Shown: positions 20,874 through 29,520, counted from the first letter of the stretch. The stretch: 64,000 nt of DNA from Micromonospora rubida (GCF_009908295.1 NZ_JAAALO010000002.1:347490-411489); one strand, 5' to 3'. The notes: generated by a model not told the origin, from the sequence alone. Numbers and translations are program-made.

Positions 20874-22943
20874 GTGGCACGCAGCGTGTACCTGACCAGC
20901 GTCGGTTCCGGCGGAGGCAAATCGACCATCGCGCTCGGCCTCGCCGAGCTGCTCTCCCGGCAGGTCGAACGGATCGGCGCGTTCCGGCCGCTGGTCCCCG
21001 GCCGTGGGCCCGACCAGATCCTCGCCCTGCTCACCGAGCGCTACCGGATCGAGATCCCGGTCGACGAGCTGCACGGCTGCACCTACGCCGAGGCGAGCGC
21101 GCTGGTCGCCGACGGCCGGCGGGAGGAGCTGATCTCCCGGATCGTCGAGCGGTACCGGGACGTCGAGCGGCGCTGCCCGGCGATGGTGGTGGTGGGCAGC
21201 GACTTCGCCGACGGCGGGGACGGCGCGGGCCCCCGCGAGCTGGCCTTCAACGCCCGGCTGGCCACCGAGTTCGGCAGCGTGGTGGTGCCGGTGATCGACG
21301 GCTTCGGGCAGGAGCCGGAGGCGATCGCGGCCGCCGCGCGTGGGGCGTACCACGATCTGGAGGACCTCGGGGCGACGGTGCTGGCGGTGATCGCCAACCG
21401 GGTGCCGGGGCCGATGACACTGCCGGAACTGCCCGTCCCCACGTACGCCATCCCGGAGGTGCCGGCCGTGTCGGCGCCGACGGTGGCCGAGGTGGCGGCG
21501 GCGCTCGGCGCCACCCTGCTGGCCGGCGACGACGCCGCGCTCGGCCGCGACGTGCTCGACTACGTGGTCGGCGCGGCGCACGTGCCGACCCTGCTCGACC
21601 ACCTGACCGAGGGCGCGCTGGTGATCACCCCCGGCGACCGGGCCGACTTGGTGGTGGCGGCGAGCGCCGCGCACGTCGCCGGGCAGGTATCCCTGGCCGG
21701 CGTGGTGCTCACCCTCGGCGAGCAGCCGGACCCCCGGGCGATGAAGCTGGTGGAGGGGCTGAACACCGGGTTCGCGGTGCTGTCGGTGCCCAGCGACAGC
21801 TACGACACGGTGGCCGCGTCCAGCCGGATCGAGGGGCGGCCCAGCGCCGCGAACCCGCGCAAGGTGGAGGCCGCCCTCGGCGCGTTCGAGAGGTGCGTCG
21901 ACACCGAAGCCCTGTCCCGTCGGCTGCGGGTCAGCCGCTCCGAGCGGGTCACCCCGCTGATGTTCGAGTACGACCTGATCGACCGGGCCCGGGCCAACCG
22001 CCGGCGCCTGGTGCTGCCCGAGGGGACGGAGGAGCGCATCCTGCGCGCGGCGGAGATCCTGCTGCGCCGGGGGGTGGCCGACCTGACCCTGCTGGGCCGC
22101 GCCGACGACGTCGCCCGGCGCACCCGGGAACTCGGCATCGACATCACCGGCGCGGACGTGGTCGACCCGGCCACCAGCGAGTGGCGCGACGAGTTCGCCG
22201 AGGCGTACGCGAAGCTGCGCGCCCACCGGGGCGTGACGGTCGAGCTGGCCCACGACGTGGTGGCCCAGCCGAACTACTTCGGCACGATGATGGTGCACAC
22301 CGGGCACGCCGACGGGATGGTCTCCGGGGCCACCCACACCACCGCCGCGACCATCCGCCCCGCCTTCGAGATCATCCGCACGGTGCCCGGGCTCTCGGTG
22401 GCCTCCAGCGTCTTCTTCATGCTGCTCGCCGACCGGGTGCTGGTGTACGGCGACTGCGCGGTCAACCCCGACCCGGACGCCGCCCAACTCGCCGACATCG
22501 CCACCTCCTCGGCCGACACCGCCGCCCGGTTCGGCATCGAGCCGCGGGTGGCGATGCTGTCGTACTCGACCGGGGACTCCGGGGCGGGGGCGGACGTGGA
22601 GAAGGTCGCGGCGGCCACCCGGCTGGTCCGCGAGCGCCGCCCGGAACTGCTGGTGGAGGGCCCGATCCAGTACGACGCGGCGATCGACCCGAAGGTCGCG
22701 GCCACCAAGCTGCCCGACAGCGCGGTCGCCGGGCGGGCCACGGTGTTCATCTTCCCGGACCTGAACACGGGCAACAACACGTACAAGGCGGTGCAGCGCT
22801 CGGCCGGGGCGGTGGCCGTCGGCCCGGTGATGCAGGGCCTGCGCCGGCCGGTCAACGACCTGTCCCGGGGCGCCACCGTCCCGGACATCGTCAACACCGT
22901 CGCGATCACCGCCATCCAGGCCGCCGCCGGGGAGTCGTCATGA
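20874..22943 (+). CDS. pta: Phosphate acetyltransferase (long form)
   Basis: 689 residues, three-domain Pta. The N-terminal P-loop-like domain (VGSGGGKST at about 10-18) is followed by the DRTGG domain (about 215-325) and the catalytic PTA_PTB domain (about 365-689) with LVLPEGTEERIL, MMVHTGHADGMVSG, PDPDAAQLADIA and FPDLNTGNNTYKAVQR. It interconverts acetyl-CoA plus phosphate with acetyl phosphate plus CoA. Its stop overlaps the ackA start by four bases, giving the classic acetate pathway operon. The GTG has no Shine-Dalgarno sequence but has TAACGT six bases upstream, so the mRNA is probably leaderless. Confidence 0.97.
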   Translation: MARSVYLTSVGSGGGKSTIALGLAELLSRQVERIGAFRPLVPGRGPDQILALLTERYRIEIPVDELHGCTYAEASALVADGRREELISRIVERYRDVERRCPAMVVVGSDFADGGDGAGPRELAFNARLATEFGSVVVPVIDGFGQEPEAIAAAARGAYHDLEDLGATVLAVIANRVPGPMTLPELPVPTYAIPEVPAVSAPTVAEVAAALGATLLAGDDAALGRDVLDYVVGAAHVPTLLDHLTEGALVITPGDRADLVVAASAAHVAGQVSLAGVVLTLGEQPDPRAMKLVEGLNTGFAVLSVPSDSYDTVAASSRIEGRPSAANPRKVEAALGAFERCVDTEALSRRLRVSRSERVTPLMFEYDLIDRARANRRRLVLPEGTEERILRAAEILLRRGVADLTLLGRADDVARRTRELGIDITGADVVDPATSEWRDEFAEAYAKLRAHRGVTVELAHDVVAQPNYFGTMMVHTGHADGMVSGATHTTAATIRPAFEIIRTVPGLSVASSVFFMLLADRVLVYGDCAVNPDPDAAQLADIATSSADTAARFGIEPRVAMLSYSTGDSGAGADVEKVAAATRLVRERRPELLVEGPIQYDAAIDPKVAATKLPDSAVAGRATVFIFPDLNTGNNTYKAVQRSAGAVAVGPVMQGLRRPVNDLSRGATVPDIVNTVAITAIQAAAGESS

Positions 22944-24058
22944 TTCGGGTACTCGTCCTCAACTGCGGTTCCTCGTCGGTGAAGTACCGGCTGTACGACG
23001 GCGACGAGGCCCGCGACTCCGGGACGGTGGAGCGGGTCGGCGAGCCGGGGGGCGGCCCGGCCGACCACGAGACGGCGGTCCGGGAGATCCTCGACCGGCT
23101 CGACCTGGCCGGGCTCACCGCCGTCGGGCACCGGGTGGTGCACGGCGGGCGGCGCTTCGCCGAGCCGGTGCTGATCGACGACGCGGTGTTCTCGGCGATC
23201 GAGGACCTCGTCCCGCTCGCCCCACTGCACAATCCGGCGAACCTGGCCGGCATCCGGGTCACCCGCGAGGCGCTGCCCGGCGTGCCGCAGGTCGCCGTCT
23301 TCGACACCGCGTTCCACCACACCCTGCCCGAGGCCGCCGCGACCTACGCGATCGACCGGGACATCGCCCGGCGGTACGACATCCGCCGGTACGGCTTCCA
23401 CGGCACCTCGCACGCGTACGTCTCCCGGCGCACCGCCGAGCTGCTGGGCCGGCCGTACGAGGAGCTGAACACGATCACCCTGCACCTGGGCAACGGGGCG
23501 AGCGCCTGCGCCGTGCAGGGCGGGCGCAGCGTGGCCACCTCGATGGGGATGTCCCCGCTGGAGGGCCTGGTGATGGGCACCCGCAGCGGCGACCTCGACC
23601 CGACGATCATCTTCCACCTGCGCCGCGAGGGCGGCCTGGGCGTGGACGAGATCGACGACCTGCTCAACCACCGCAGCGGCCTGCTCGGCCTGACCGGGGT
23701 CAACGACATGCGCGAGGTGCTGGCCCGCCGCGACGCCGGTGATCCGGCCGCCGCGCTCGCCTTCGACGTCTACCGCCGCCGGATCACCGGGTACGTCGGG
23801 GCGTACTACGCCCTGCTCGGGCGGGTGGACGCGATCACCTTCACCGCGGGGGTGGGCGAGCACGCCGCCGCAGTGCGGACCGCCGCGCTGGCCGGGCTGG
23901 AGCGGCTCGGCATCGCCGTCGACCCGGGGCGCAACGCCGGCAGCGGCGACCGGGTGATCTCCCCGGACGGCATGGAGGTCGCCGTCTGTGTGATCGGCAC
24001 CGACGAGGAGCGCGAGATCGCCCGGGAGACCCGCACGGTGGCCGGGACGGCCCACTGA
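22940..24058 (+). CDS. ackA: Acetate kinase
   Basis: 372 residues. It carries the ASKHA signatures: LNCGSSSVKY (residues 6-15), HRVVHGG, FDTAFHHTLP, RRYGFHGTSH, HLGNGASACA, FTAGVGE and the C-terminal DEEREIARET. It makes ATP and acetate from acetyl phosphate, or the reverse. The ATG overlaps the pta TGA (ATGA). It is slightly shorter than the E. coli enzyme (400) owing to shortened loops, but all catalytic motifs are present. No clear terminator follows; the next 116 bases are C-rich with repeated GGCCAAGC-like words. Confidence 0.97.
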   Translation: MIRVLVLNCGSSSVKYRLYDGDEARDSGTVERVGEPGGGPADHETAVREILDRLDLAGLTAVGHRVVHGGRRFAEPVLIDDAVFSAIEDLVPLAPLHNPANLAGIRVTREALPGVPQVAVFDTAFHHTLPEAAATYAIDRDIARRYDIRRYGFHGTSHAYVSRRTAELLGRPYEELNTITLHLGNGASACAVQGGRSVATSMGMSPLEGLVMGTRSGDLDPTIIFHLRREGGLGVDEIDDLLNHRSGLLGLTGVNDMREVLARRDAGDPAAALAFDVYRRRITGYVGAYYALLGRVDAITFTAGVGEHAAAVRTAALAGLERLGIAVDPGRNAGSGDRVISPDGMEVAVCVIGTDEEREIARETRTVAGTAH

Positions 24059-24174
24059 CCCCGCCCTGCCAAGCACCGGCACCGGCCGGCCAAGCCCAGA
24101 CCACGAGCGGCCAAGCACGGGCCCGGCCGGTCAGGCCCAGCCGAGCCTCCGCCGGGCCGGGTCGCCGGGGCCGG

Positions 24175-24351
24175 TCAGGCCAGGGCCAGCCAGGCGACCA
24201 CGGCCACCAGCACCACCGCGACGACCGCGACGCCGGCGATCAGGGGAGCCCGGGACGCCGTCGGGACGGTCGGGGTGGCGGCCTCCGGCGCGTGGGCGAA
24301 CGCCCGGAACTGCTCTGTGTTGCCGCTCGGGTCCAGGTACTTGTCAGACAT
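24175..24351 (-). CDS. Short single-pass membrane protein
   Basis: 58 residues. An N-terminal soluble stretch of about 34 residues (SDKYLDPSGNTEQFRAFAHA) is followed by one strong C-terminal membrane helix (APLIAGVAVVAVVLVAVVAWLALA, split here only by its edges). It would be tail-anchored. I do not know the family. The ATG at 24351 is chosen over an in-frame GTG/ATG 12-18 bases earlier because TATGGT lies seven bases before it, so the mRNA is likely leaderless. Codon third positions are strongly G/C, supporting coding. Confidence 0.65.
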   Translation of the reverse strand: MSDKYLDPSGNTEQFRAFAHAPEAATPTVPTASRAPLIAGVAVVAVVLVAVVAWLALA

Positions 24352-24358
24352 GGGCCAG

Positions 24359-24364
24359 ACCATA
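24359..24364 (-). promoter_or_regulatory. -10 (TATGGT) for the short membrane protein
   Basis: TATGGT on the minus strand, seven bases before the ATG at 24351, with no Shine-Dalgarno sequence. Confidence 0.5.
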
Positions 24365-24496
24365 ACCAAGGCGGCCCGGCCGAACCGCCCCCAGGCTGGC
24401 GAATCGCCGCAGGACCGCCGGATCGGGGGAGCCGCCCCCGCCGGGTGGCTTCGCCGACCGGTCCGGACGGCGGGGGCCCGCCGGCCCCGGGCCGCC

Positions 24497-24502
24497 TACC
24501 GT
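24497..24502 (+). promoter_or_regulatory. -10 (TACCGT) for the first lipoprotein hydrolase
   Basis: TACCGT seven bases before the GTG at 24510. It overlaps the earlier in-frame GTG at 24501, which makes that codon an unlikely start. Confidence 0.5.
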
Positions 24503-24509
24503 GGGGGGC

Positions 24510-25415
24510 GTGGGGGGCGTGGGGGTGCGACGGCTGATCGCCGTGCTGATGACGGCGCTGCTGGTCGGCTGCGGCCCGGCCACCGCCGCCGCTCCCGGCG
24601 GGGAGCCGCCCGCCCGGTCCGCGCCCGCCGGGGCGTACCCGGTCGGGGTGCGGACGTTCACGCTCGACCCGGCCGGCGCGCGCCCGCTGCCGGTGACCGT
24701 CTGGTTTCCGTCCGGCCCCGGCGGGGTCGCCCGGGGCCGGTTCCCGGTCGTCGTGTTCAGCCACGGGCTGGGCAGCCTCCCCGAGCTGCACGCCCCGCTG
24801 ACCACCCGGTGGGCCGCCGCCGGGTTCGTGGTGGCCGCTCCGGCGTACCCGCACACCCGACGCGGGGCGGCCCGGTTCACCCGGGCGGACGTGCGCAACC
24901 AGCCGGCCGACGGCTGGCGGCTGATCCGGCACCTGGTCCGCCTCGACGCCCGCCGGGGCGACCCGCTCGCCGGCCACCTGGACGTCGCCCGGTTCGCCGC
25001 AGCCGGGCACTCGGCGGGCGGGTTCACCAGCGCCGGGATGCTCACCTCCGGGCACTCCCCCCGGCTGCGGGCGGGCGTCGTTATCGCCGGGGGCGGCCTG
25101 GCCGGCGCGTTCGCCGGTCCCTCCGCGCCGGTGCTGTTCGTGCACGGCGACGCCGACCCGGTGGTGCCGGTGACCGTCGGCCGGGCCGCGTACGCCCGCA
25201 CGCCCGGCCCGGCCGCGTTCCTCACCCTCACCGGCCAGGGCCACGGCGCGTACCTGACCCCCGGCCACCCCGGCTTCCCCCAGGTCCTCGCCACCACCAC
25301 GGACTTCCTCCGCTGGGCCCTCTACGGCGACCCCACCGCGCTCCACCGCCTCCCCACCGACGCCCGCTCCCCCGCCACCACCTGGCTCCCCCGCCTCCCC
25401 ACCCCGCCCCTCTGA
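24510..25415 (+). CDS. Lipoprotein alpha/beta hydrolase (first of two paralogues)
   Basis: About 301 residues. A short signal peptide (RRLIAVLMTALLVGC) ends in a lipobox cysteine. The alpha/beta-hydrolase core has the HG oxyanion motif (FSHGLGS), the nucleophile elbow GHSAGG and a C-terminal catalytic His (GQGHGAYL); Asp is likely in HGDADPVVP. It resembles the PlaF/chlorophyllase-like Dienelactone-hydrolase group, and the substrate is unknown. Four in-frame GTGs (24501, 24510, 24519, 24525) lie in two GTGGGGGGC repeats; 24510 fits the leaderless signal. It is a paralogue of the gene at 26254: shared LPVTVWFP/LPVTIWYP, FSHGL, NQPADG/NQPADV, AAGHSAGG and LRWALYGD/LRWTLYGD blocks. Confidence 0.85.
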   Translation: MGGVGVRRLIAVLMTALLVGCGPATAAAPGGEPPARSAPAGAYPVGVRTFTLDPAGARPLPVTVWFPSGPGGVARGRFPVVVFSHGLGSLPELHAPLTTRWAAAGFVVAAPAYPHTRRGAARFTRADVRNQPADGWRLIRHLVRLDARRGDPLAGHLDVARFAAAGHSAGGFTSAGMLTSGHSPRLRAGVVIAGGGLAGAFAGPSAPVLFVHGDADPVVPVTVGRAAYARTPGPAAFLTLTGQGHGAYLTPGHPGFPQVLATTTDFLRWALYGDPTALHRLPTDARSPATTWLPRLPTPPL

Positions 25416-25474
25416 CCCCCGCCCCAGACGAGATGGGCCTGTCTCGCGGGCCTGCCTCGCTAAGGGTGTTTCCG

Positions 25475-25545
25475 GCGATCTTGCAGTTGCCGCCCCGACA
25501 TTTAGTGCGAAAGGTGCGAATCGTGGGCCCTAAGTGCAAGATCGC
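25475..25545. repeat. Imperfect inverted repeat in intergenic region
   Basis: GCGATCTTGCAGTT (25475-25488) and AAGTGCAAGATCGC (25532-25545) are inverted copies with one mismatch around a 43-base centre containing TGCGAAAGGTGCGAA. The base composition (AT-richer, ATTTAG) differs from its surroundings. I recall GATCTTGCACTT-type words as common intergenic repeats in Micromonospora, but cannot check. Confidence 0.6.
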
Positions 25546-25551
25546 GGGAGT

Positions 25552-25597
25552 GAGGGGTGGCGGGGTGGGTTGGGTTGGGTTGGGGTTGGGTTGGGGT
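25552..25597. repeat. Telomere-like GGGTT/GGGGTT tract
   Basis: A run of G3-G4 blocks separated by TT or T, about seven blocks in 46 bases. It is capable of forming an intramolecular G-quadruplex on the plus strand. It lies just upstream of the chosen nucleotidyltransferase start. An open frame runs through it (Trp/Gly/Val only), which is not protein-like. Confidence 0.7.
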
Positions 25598-25628
25598 GAC
25601 GGGAGGGGTGGGCGTAGAGGGGCGGCAG

Positions 25629-26189
25629 GTGAGGGCTATCGGCGAGGTGCTGGAGGTGGCTCGGGAGGGTGGGATGGGGGTTTGGCTGCGGGGTGGGTGG
25701 GCGATGGACTTCCACCTCGGCGAGGTGACCCGGCCGCACCTCGACGTCGACTGGTACTGCTGGCGCGACGACGTCGACCGGCTGTGCGCCGCGCTGCTCG
25801 GCCGGGGCTGGCGGGTGGATCCCCGGGTGCCCGTCGACACGCAGCTCGACCTGCTGCGGGACGACGTCGAGCTGAGCTTCGCGTACCTGACTCGGGACGC
25901 GTCGGGGCGGTTGGTGGTGGGCGGCGGGCCCTGGGCGGGTACGCCGCTGCCGGAGGGGATGCTCGACGGGCCGCCCGGCCGGATCGGCGACCTGACCGCG
26001 CCGATCATCTCCGTGGCCGCCCAGATCGAGTTCAAGGAGATGTATCCGATCTGGATGCCGCAGCGGCCCCGTCGCTCGAAGGACATCGCCGACATCGCCC
26101 GCCTCCGCGCCGCCGCCACGCGTCCGGCGGCCCCGACCGGCCGAGCGGGTCCGACCGGCCCAGCGGGTCCGACCCCGCATTCCGGGTGA
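25629..26189 (+). CDS. ANT(2'')-like nucleotidyltransferase-domain protein
   Basis: 186 residues from GTG 25629. The key block WLRGGWAMDFHLGEVTRPH (with LDVDWYCW next) matches the GGWALD-xxxG-xxTR-xHxDxD motif of AadB-type aminoglycoside 2''-nucleotidyltransferases and related NTase-fold proteins, with catalytic Asp/Asp in HLDVDW. Many such proteins are of unknown substrate, so resistance should not be assumed. The C-terminus is a low-complexity PTGRAGPTGPAGP tail built from repeated gaccggcc-type words. The start is chosen for AGAGGGG seven bases upstream; the longer frame back to 25557 reads through the G-rich tract. Confidence 0.75.
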   Translation: MRAIGEVLEVAREGGMGVWLRGGWAMDFHLGEVTRPHLDVDWYCWRDDVDRLCAALLGRGWRVDPRVPVDTQLDLLRDDVELSFAYLTRDASGRLVVGGGPWAGTPLPEGMLDGPPGRIGDLTAPIISVAAQIEFKEMYPIWMPQRPRRSKDIADIARLRAAATRPAAPTGRAGPTGPAGPTPHSG

Positions 26190-26240
26190 TCGGCCGCTCG
26201 CCTGTGGTCCGATGCCGGCCGACGGCCACGCTCCGCGAGG

Positions 26241-26246
26241 CACAAT
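26241..26246 (+). promoter_or_regulatory. -10 (CACAAT) for the second lipoprotein hydrolase
   Basis: CACAAT seven bases before ATG 26254, with no Shine-Dalgarno sequence. Confidence 0.45.
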
Positions 26247-26253
26247 CGGGTTC

Positions 26254-27231
26254 ATGCCCCGTCGCCGCACCGCCGCCCTGCTCGCCGCCGCACTGCTCAC
26301 CGTCGGCGTCGTCGGCTGCTCGGGCGAGCCGGAGCCCAGCCAGCGCGCCGTCGCGCCGACGCAGCCGACGGAGCCGCCGAAGGCGACCACCCCGGCGCCA
26401 CGCGTGCCCGCCGGCACCGCGCCGAGCGGGTCCTTCGCGGTCGGCGTACGCCAGCTCAAGCTGAACCGCGACGGCGACCGGCCGCTGCCGGTGACGATCT
26501 GGTACCCGGCCCGGGGTTCGGCCGGCGGCTCGGCGGAGCGGTCCGCGCCCGCGGCGACCGGCCGTTTCCCCGTGGTGATGTTCAGCCACGGCCTCAACGG
26601 CCGGCCGGACGACTACGCGACCCTGCTCACCCGCTGGTCGGCGGCCGGCCTCGTGGTGGCCGCGCCGACCTTCCCGCACACCGCTCGGGGCGGTGACGGC
26701 AACGTGTTGGACGTGCTCAACCAGCCCGCCGACGTGTCGTACGCGCTGACCCGGGTGCTCGCCCTCGACGCGAAGGCGGGCGATCCGCTGCGCGGCCGGC
26801 TGGCCACCGACCGGGTGGCCGCGGCGGGGCACTCGGCCGGCGGGGTGACCACGATCGGCCTGTTCACCGCCGGGCGGGACGACCGGCTGGACGCCGGGGT
26901 GGTCTTCGCCGGCACCGCCCTGGGCGTGGGGACGGCGTTCGCCGGGGCCGCCGCGCCGCAGCTCTTCGTGCACGGCGAGGCCGACGAGGTGGTCGGCTAC
27001 GCGTCGGGCCGGGCGGCGTACGACAGGGTGCCCTGGCCCAAGGCGATGCTGAGCCTGCCGAAGGGCGACCACGGCCGCGCCCTGCTCACCGACGGCGCGG
27101 CCCTGCGGGTGGTCTCGGACACCACCGTCGAGTTCCTCCGCTGGACCCTGTACGGCGACGCGGCGGCCAGGGGCCGGCTGCCGGTCGAGGCCGCCCGGGG
27201 CGGCCTCGCCACCCTCGACGACCGGCTGTGA
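26254..27231 (+). CDS. Lipoprotein alpha/beta hydrolase (second paralogue)
   Basis: 325 residues. The signal peptide (TAALLAAALLTVGVVGC) has a lipobox Cys at about residue 24, followed by a Pro/Thr-rich spacer and the alpha/beta-hydrolase core: FSHGLNG, GHSAGG, HGEADEVVG and GDHGRALL, giving Ser, Asp and His. It is a clear paralogue of the gene at 24510 with the same motif order, and the two flank the nucleotidyltransferase gene. The substrate is unknown; the family includes esterases and lipases on the outer face of the membrane. The ATG is likely used as a leaderless start (CACAAT seven bases upstream). Confidence 0.88.
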   Translation: MPRRRTAALLAAALLTVGVVGCSGEPEPSQRAVAPTQPTEPPKATTPAPRVPAGTAPSGSFAVGVRQLKLNRDGDRPLPVTIWYPARGSAGGSAERSAPAATGRFPVVMFSHGLNGRPDDYATLLTRWSAAGLVVAAPTFPHTARGGDGNVLDVLNQPADVSYALTRVLALDAKAGDPLRGRLATDRVAAAGHSAGGVTTIGLFTAGRDDRLDAGVVFAGTALGVGTAFAGAAAPQLFVHGEADEVVGYASGRAAYDRVPWPKAMLSLPKGDHGRALLTDGAALRVVSDTTVEFLRWTLYGDAAARGRLPVEAARGGLATLDDRL

Positions 27232-27257
27232 GGCCCCTCCCGCCGGGGCCCGTTTCG

Positions 27258-27316
27258 GCCGAGGGCCGATCAGGCCGTGTGGCCGATCAGGCCGAGGGCC
27301 CGATCAGGCCGTGTGG
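27258..27316. repeat. Tandem duplication of the oxidoreductase 3' end
   Basis: GCCGAGGGC(C)CGATCAGGCCGTGTGG-like units occur at 27258-27282 and 27291-27316, differing by one inserted base. The second copy covers the stop codon of the oxidoreductase gene (27304-27306). Confidence 0.6.
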
Positions 27317-28257
27317 TCGATGACGATCTTGCCGAAGACGTCGCCCGAGTGCAGCCGGGCGAAGGCGTCCTCGACCCGGCTGAACGGCACCACGCTGTCC
27401 ACCACCGGGCGCACGTCGTGCTCGGCGCAGAACGCCAGCAGCTCGGTCAGCTCGCCCGGAGTGCCCATCGAGGTGCCGAGGATCTCCAGCTGCATGGCGA
27501 AGACCCGACGCAGGTTGACCTTCGGCTCGTGCCCGGCGGTCGCCCCGGAGACCACGATCCGGGCCATCGGCGCGGCCGACTTCAGCGAGTGGTCGAAGGT
27601 GGCCGCCCCGACCGTCTCGACCACCACGTCGACCCGCTCCGGGAGCCGGGCGCCGGGCTCCAGCGCGGTCGCCCCCAGCTCGGTGATCCGTTCCCGCTTG
27701 CCGGGGTCGCGGCTGGTCGCATACACCCGCTTGCCGAGCGCGACGGCGAGCGCGACGGCCGCCGTGGCGACGCCGCCGCCCGCGCCCTGGACCAGCACCG
27801 ACTCGGCGTCCTCCACCCGGCCCTTGGTGGTCAGCATCCGCCAGGCGGTGAGCCACGCGGTGGGCAGGCAGGCGGCGTCAGCGGCGGACACGCCGCCCGG
27901 CAGGGGCAGCAGGTTCATCCGGGGTACGGCCACCCGCTCGGCGAGGGTCCCGGGGAAGCGCTCGGAGAGGATGGACATCCCGCGCGGGTCGCCCGGATCG
28001 GCGACCAGCGGGTAGACCACGACCTCGTTGCCGTCCGGGTCGGTGCCGACGGCGTCGCAGCCGAGGATCATCGGCAGCCGGTCCGCGTCGAGCCCCACGC
28101 CGCGCAGCGACCACAGGTCGTGGTGGTTGAGCGAGCTGGCCCGCACCTGCACGGTGACCCAGTCGTCCTCGGGGTGGGTCGGCTCGGGACGCTCGCCGAC
28201 GGTCAGCGCGGAGAGCGGGTTGTCGGCGTCGAAGCTCGACGCGAAGGCGGCACGCAT
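27304..28257 (-). CDS. MDR-family quinone oxidoreductase / zinc-binding-type alcohol dehydrogenase
   Basis: 317 residues. The N-terminal GroES-like domain (LNHHDLWSLRGVG, ILGCDAVG) lacks the catalytic-zinc Cys/His set, so this is closer to quinone reductases than to alcohol dehydrogenases. The Rossmann domain has VQGAGGGVATAAVALA and the NADPH-binding ATSRDPGKRE. It would reduce quinones or enals with NADPH. The ATG at 28257 has TACGGT seven bases upstream, so a leaderless start is preferred over the longer frame to 28290. A TTGACA lies 14 bases above that hexamer, shorter than normal spacing. Confidence 0.88.
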   Translation of the reverse strand: MRAAFASSFDADNPLSALTVGERPEPTHPEDDWVTVQVRASSLNHHDLWSLRGVGLDADRLPMILGCDAVGTDPDGNEVVVYPLVADPGDPRGMSILSERFPGTLAERVAVPRMNLLPLPGGVSAADAACLPTAWLTAWRMLTTKGRVEDAESVLVQGAGGGVATAAVALAVALGKRVYATSRDPGKRERITELGATALEPGARLPERVDVVVETVGAATFDHSLKSAAPMARIVVSGATAGHEPKVNLRRVFAMQLEILGTSMGTPGELTELLAFCAEHDVRPVVDSVVPFSRVEDAFARLHSGDVFGKIVIDHTA

Positions 28258-28264
28258 GGTCCGC

Positions 28265-28270
28265 ACCGTA
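28265..28270 (-). promoter_or_regulatory. -10 (TACGGT) for the MDR oxidoreductase
   Basis: TACGGT seven bases before ATG 28257 on the minus strand. Confidence 0.55.
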
Positions 28271-28293
28271 GCAAGGAGCGGGCATGTCAAGAA

Positions 28294-28330
28294 GGGCCCC
28301 TTCTCCTGCCGGATGGCAGCGAAGGGGCCC
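28294..28330 (-). terminator. Terminator after the malic enzyme gene
   Basis: Arms GGGCCCCTTC (28294-28303) and GAAGGGGCCC (28321-28330) are perfect complements with a partly paired interior (GCC/GGC). Read on the minus strand the stem is followed by TTCTTGAC. It starts 12 bases past the malic enzyme stop. Confidence 0.75.
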
Positions 28331-28341
28331 GTCGTCCCACC

Positions 28342-29520
28342 TCAGGCGCGGGCGACGCCGTCGCGGCGGGCGGCCTCGGCGACGGCCGCGGCCACTGCGG
28401 GGGCGACCCGCGGGTCCAGCGGGGACGGCACGATCGCGTCGGCGGTCAGCGTCTCCGCCACGACGCCGGCGATCGCGTCGGCGGCGGCCACCTTCATGCC
28501 CTCGGTGATCCGGGTGGCCCGGGCGTCCAGCGCGCCCCGGAACACGCCGGGGAAGGCCAGCACGTTGTTGATCTGGTTCGGGTAGTCGCTGCGGCCGGTC
28601 GCGACCACCGCGACGTGCCGGGCGGCCACCTCGGGGTGCACCTCGGGGGTCGGGTTGGCCAGCGCGAAGACGATGCCGCCGGGGGCCATCCCGGCCACCG
28701 CTTCCTCCGGGATCTGCCCCCCGGAGACGCCGATCAGCACGTCCGCGCCGCGCAGCGCCTCGGTGACGTCGCCCCGGCGGCCCGCGGCGTTGGTGTCGGC
28801 CGCGAGGGCGGCCTTGGTGCCGGTGAGCTCGGCCCGGTGCCGGCCGATGATCCCCTTCGAGTCGCAGACCACCACCCGCGCCGGGTCCACTCCCCCGGCG
28901 ATCAGCATCCGGGTCACCGCCACGCCGGCCGCTCCCGCGCCGCTGACCGTCACCCGCAGGTCGCCCAGCTTGCGGTTGAGCAGGGCGGCGGCGTTGCGCA
29001 GCGCGGCGAGCACGACGATCGCGGTGCCGTGCTGGTCGTCGTGGAAGACCGGGATGGGCAGTTCCTCGTCGAGCCGGCGCTCCACCTCGAAGCAACGCGG
29101 CGCGCTGATGTCCTCCAGGTTGATCCCGCCGAACGAGGGGGCGATGGCCTTCACCACCGCGACGATCTCGTCCACGTCCTGGGTGTCCAGGCAGACCGGC
29201 ACCGCGTCCACGCCGCCGAACTGCTTGAACAGCACCGCCTTGCCCTCCATCACCGGCAGCGCCGCGCGCGGGCCGATGTTGCCCAGCCCGAGCACCGCAG
29301 ACCCGTCGGTGACGACCGCGACGGTGTGCCCCACCCAGGTGTAGTCGTCGGCCAGGGCGGGGTCGGCGGCGATCGCCTCGCACACCCGGGCCACCCCGGG
29401 GGTGTACGCGAGGGAGAGGTCCTCCCGGCTGGTCAGCGGGACGGTGGAGGCGACGGCCATCTTGCCGCCGGCGTGCAGTCGGAAGACGGGATCGGCGGGA
29501 TCCACGATGGACGAAGGCAT
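28342..29520 (-). CDS. NAD(P)-dependent malic enzyme (short bacterial form)
   Basis: 392 residues, the length of bacterial malic enzymes without the C-terminal phosphotransacetylase domain. Motifs: [15 protein letters not shown] (catalytic Tyr), [27 protein letters not shown], the metal site FHDDQHGTA, the dinucleotide fold [11 protein letters not shown] and ALANPTPEV. It oxidatively decarboxylates malate to pyruvate; NADP versus NAD preference is not readable. The ATG at 29520 has GGAG six bases upstream; the frame continues to 29646 without a better site. It links TCA intermediates (kgd) to pyruvate and acetyl-CoA metabolism (pta-ackA). Confidence 0.95.
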   Translation of the reverse strand: MPSSIVDPADPVFRLHAGGKMAVASTVPLTSREDLSLAYTPGVARVCEAIAADPALADDYTWVGHTVAVVTDGSAVLGLGNIGPRAALPVMEGKAVLFKQFGGVDAVPVCLDTQDVDEIVAVVKAIAPSFGGINLEDISAPRCFEVERRLDEELPIPVFHDDQHGTAIVVLAALRNAAALLNRKLGDLRVTVSGAGAAGVAVTRMLIAGGVDPARVVVCDSKGIIGRHRAELTGTKAALAADTNAAGRRGDVTEALRGADVLIGVSGGQIPEEAVAGMAPGGIVFALANPTPEVHPEVAARHVAVVATGRSDYPNQINNVLAFPGVFRGALDARATRITEGMKVAAADAIAGVVAETLTADAIVPSPLDPRVAPAVAAAVAEAARRDGVARA

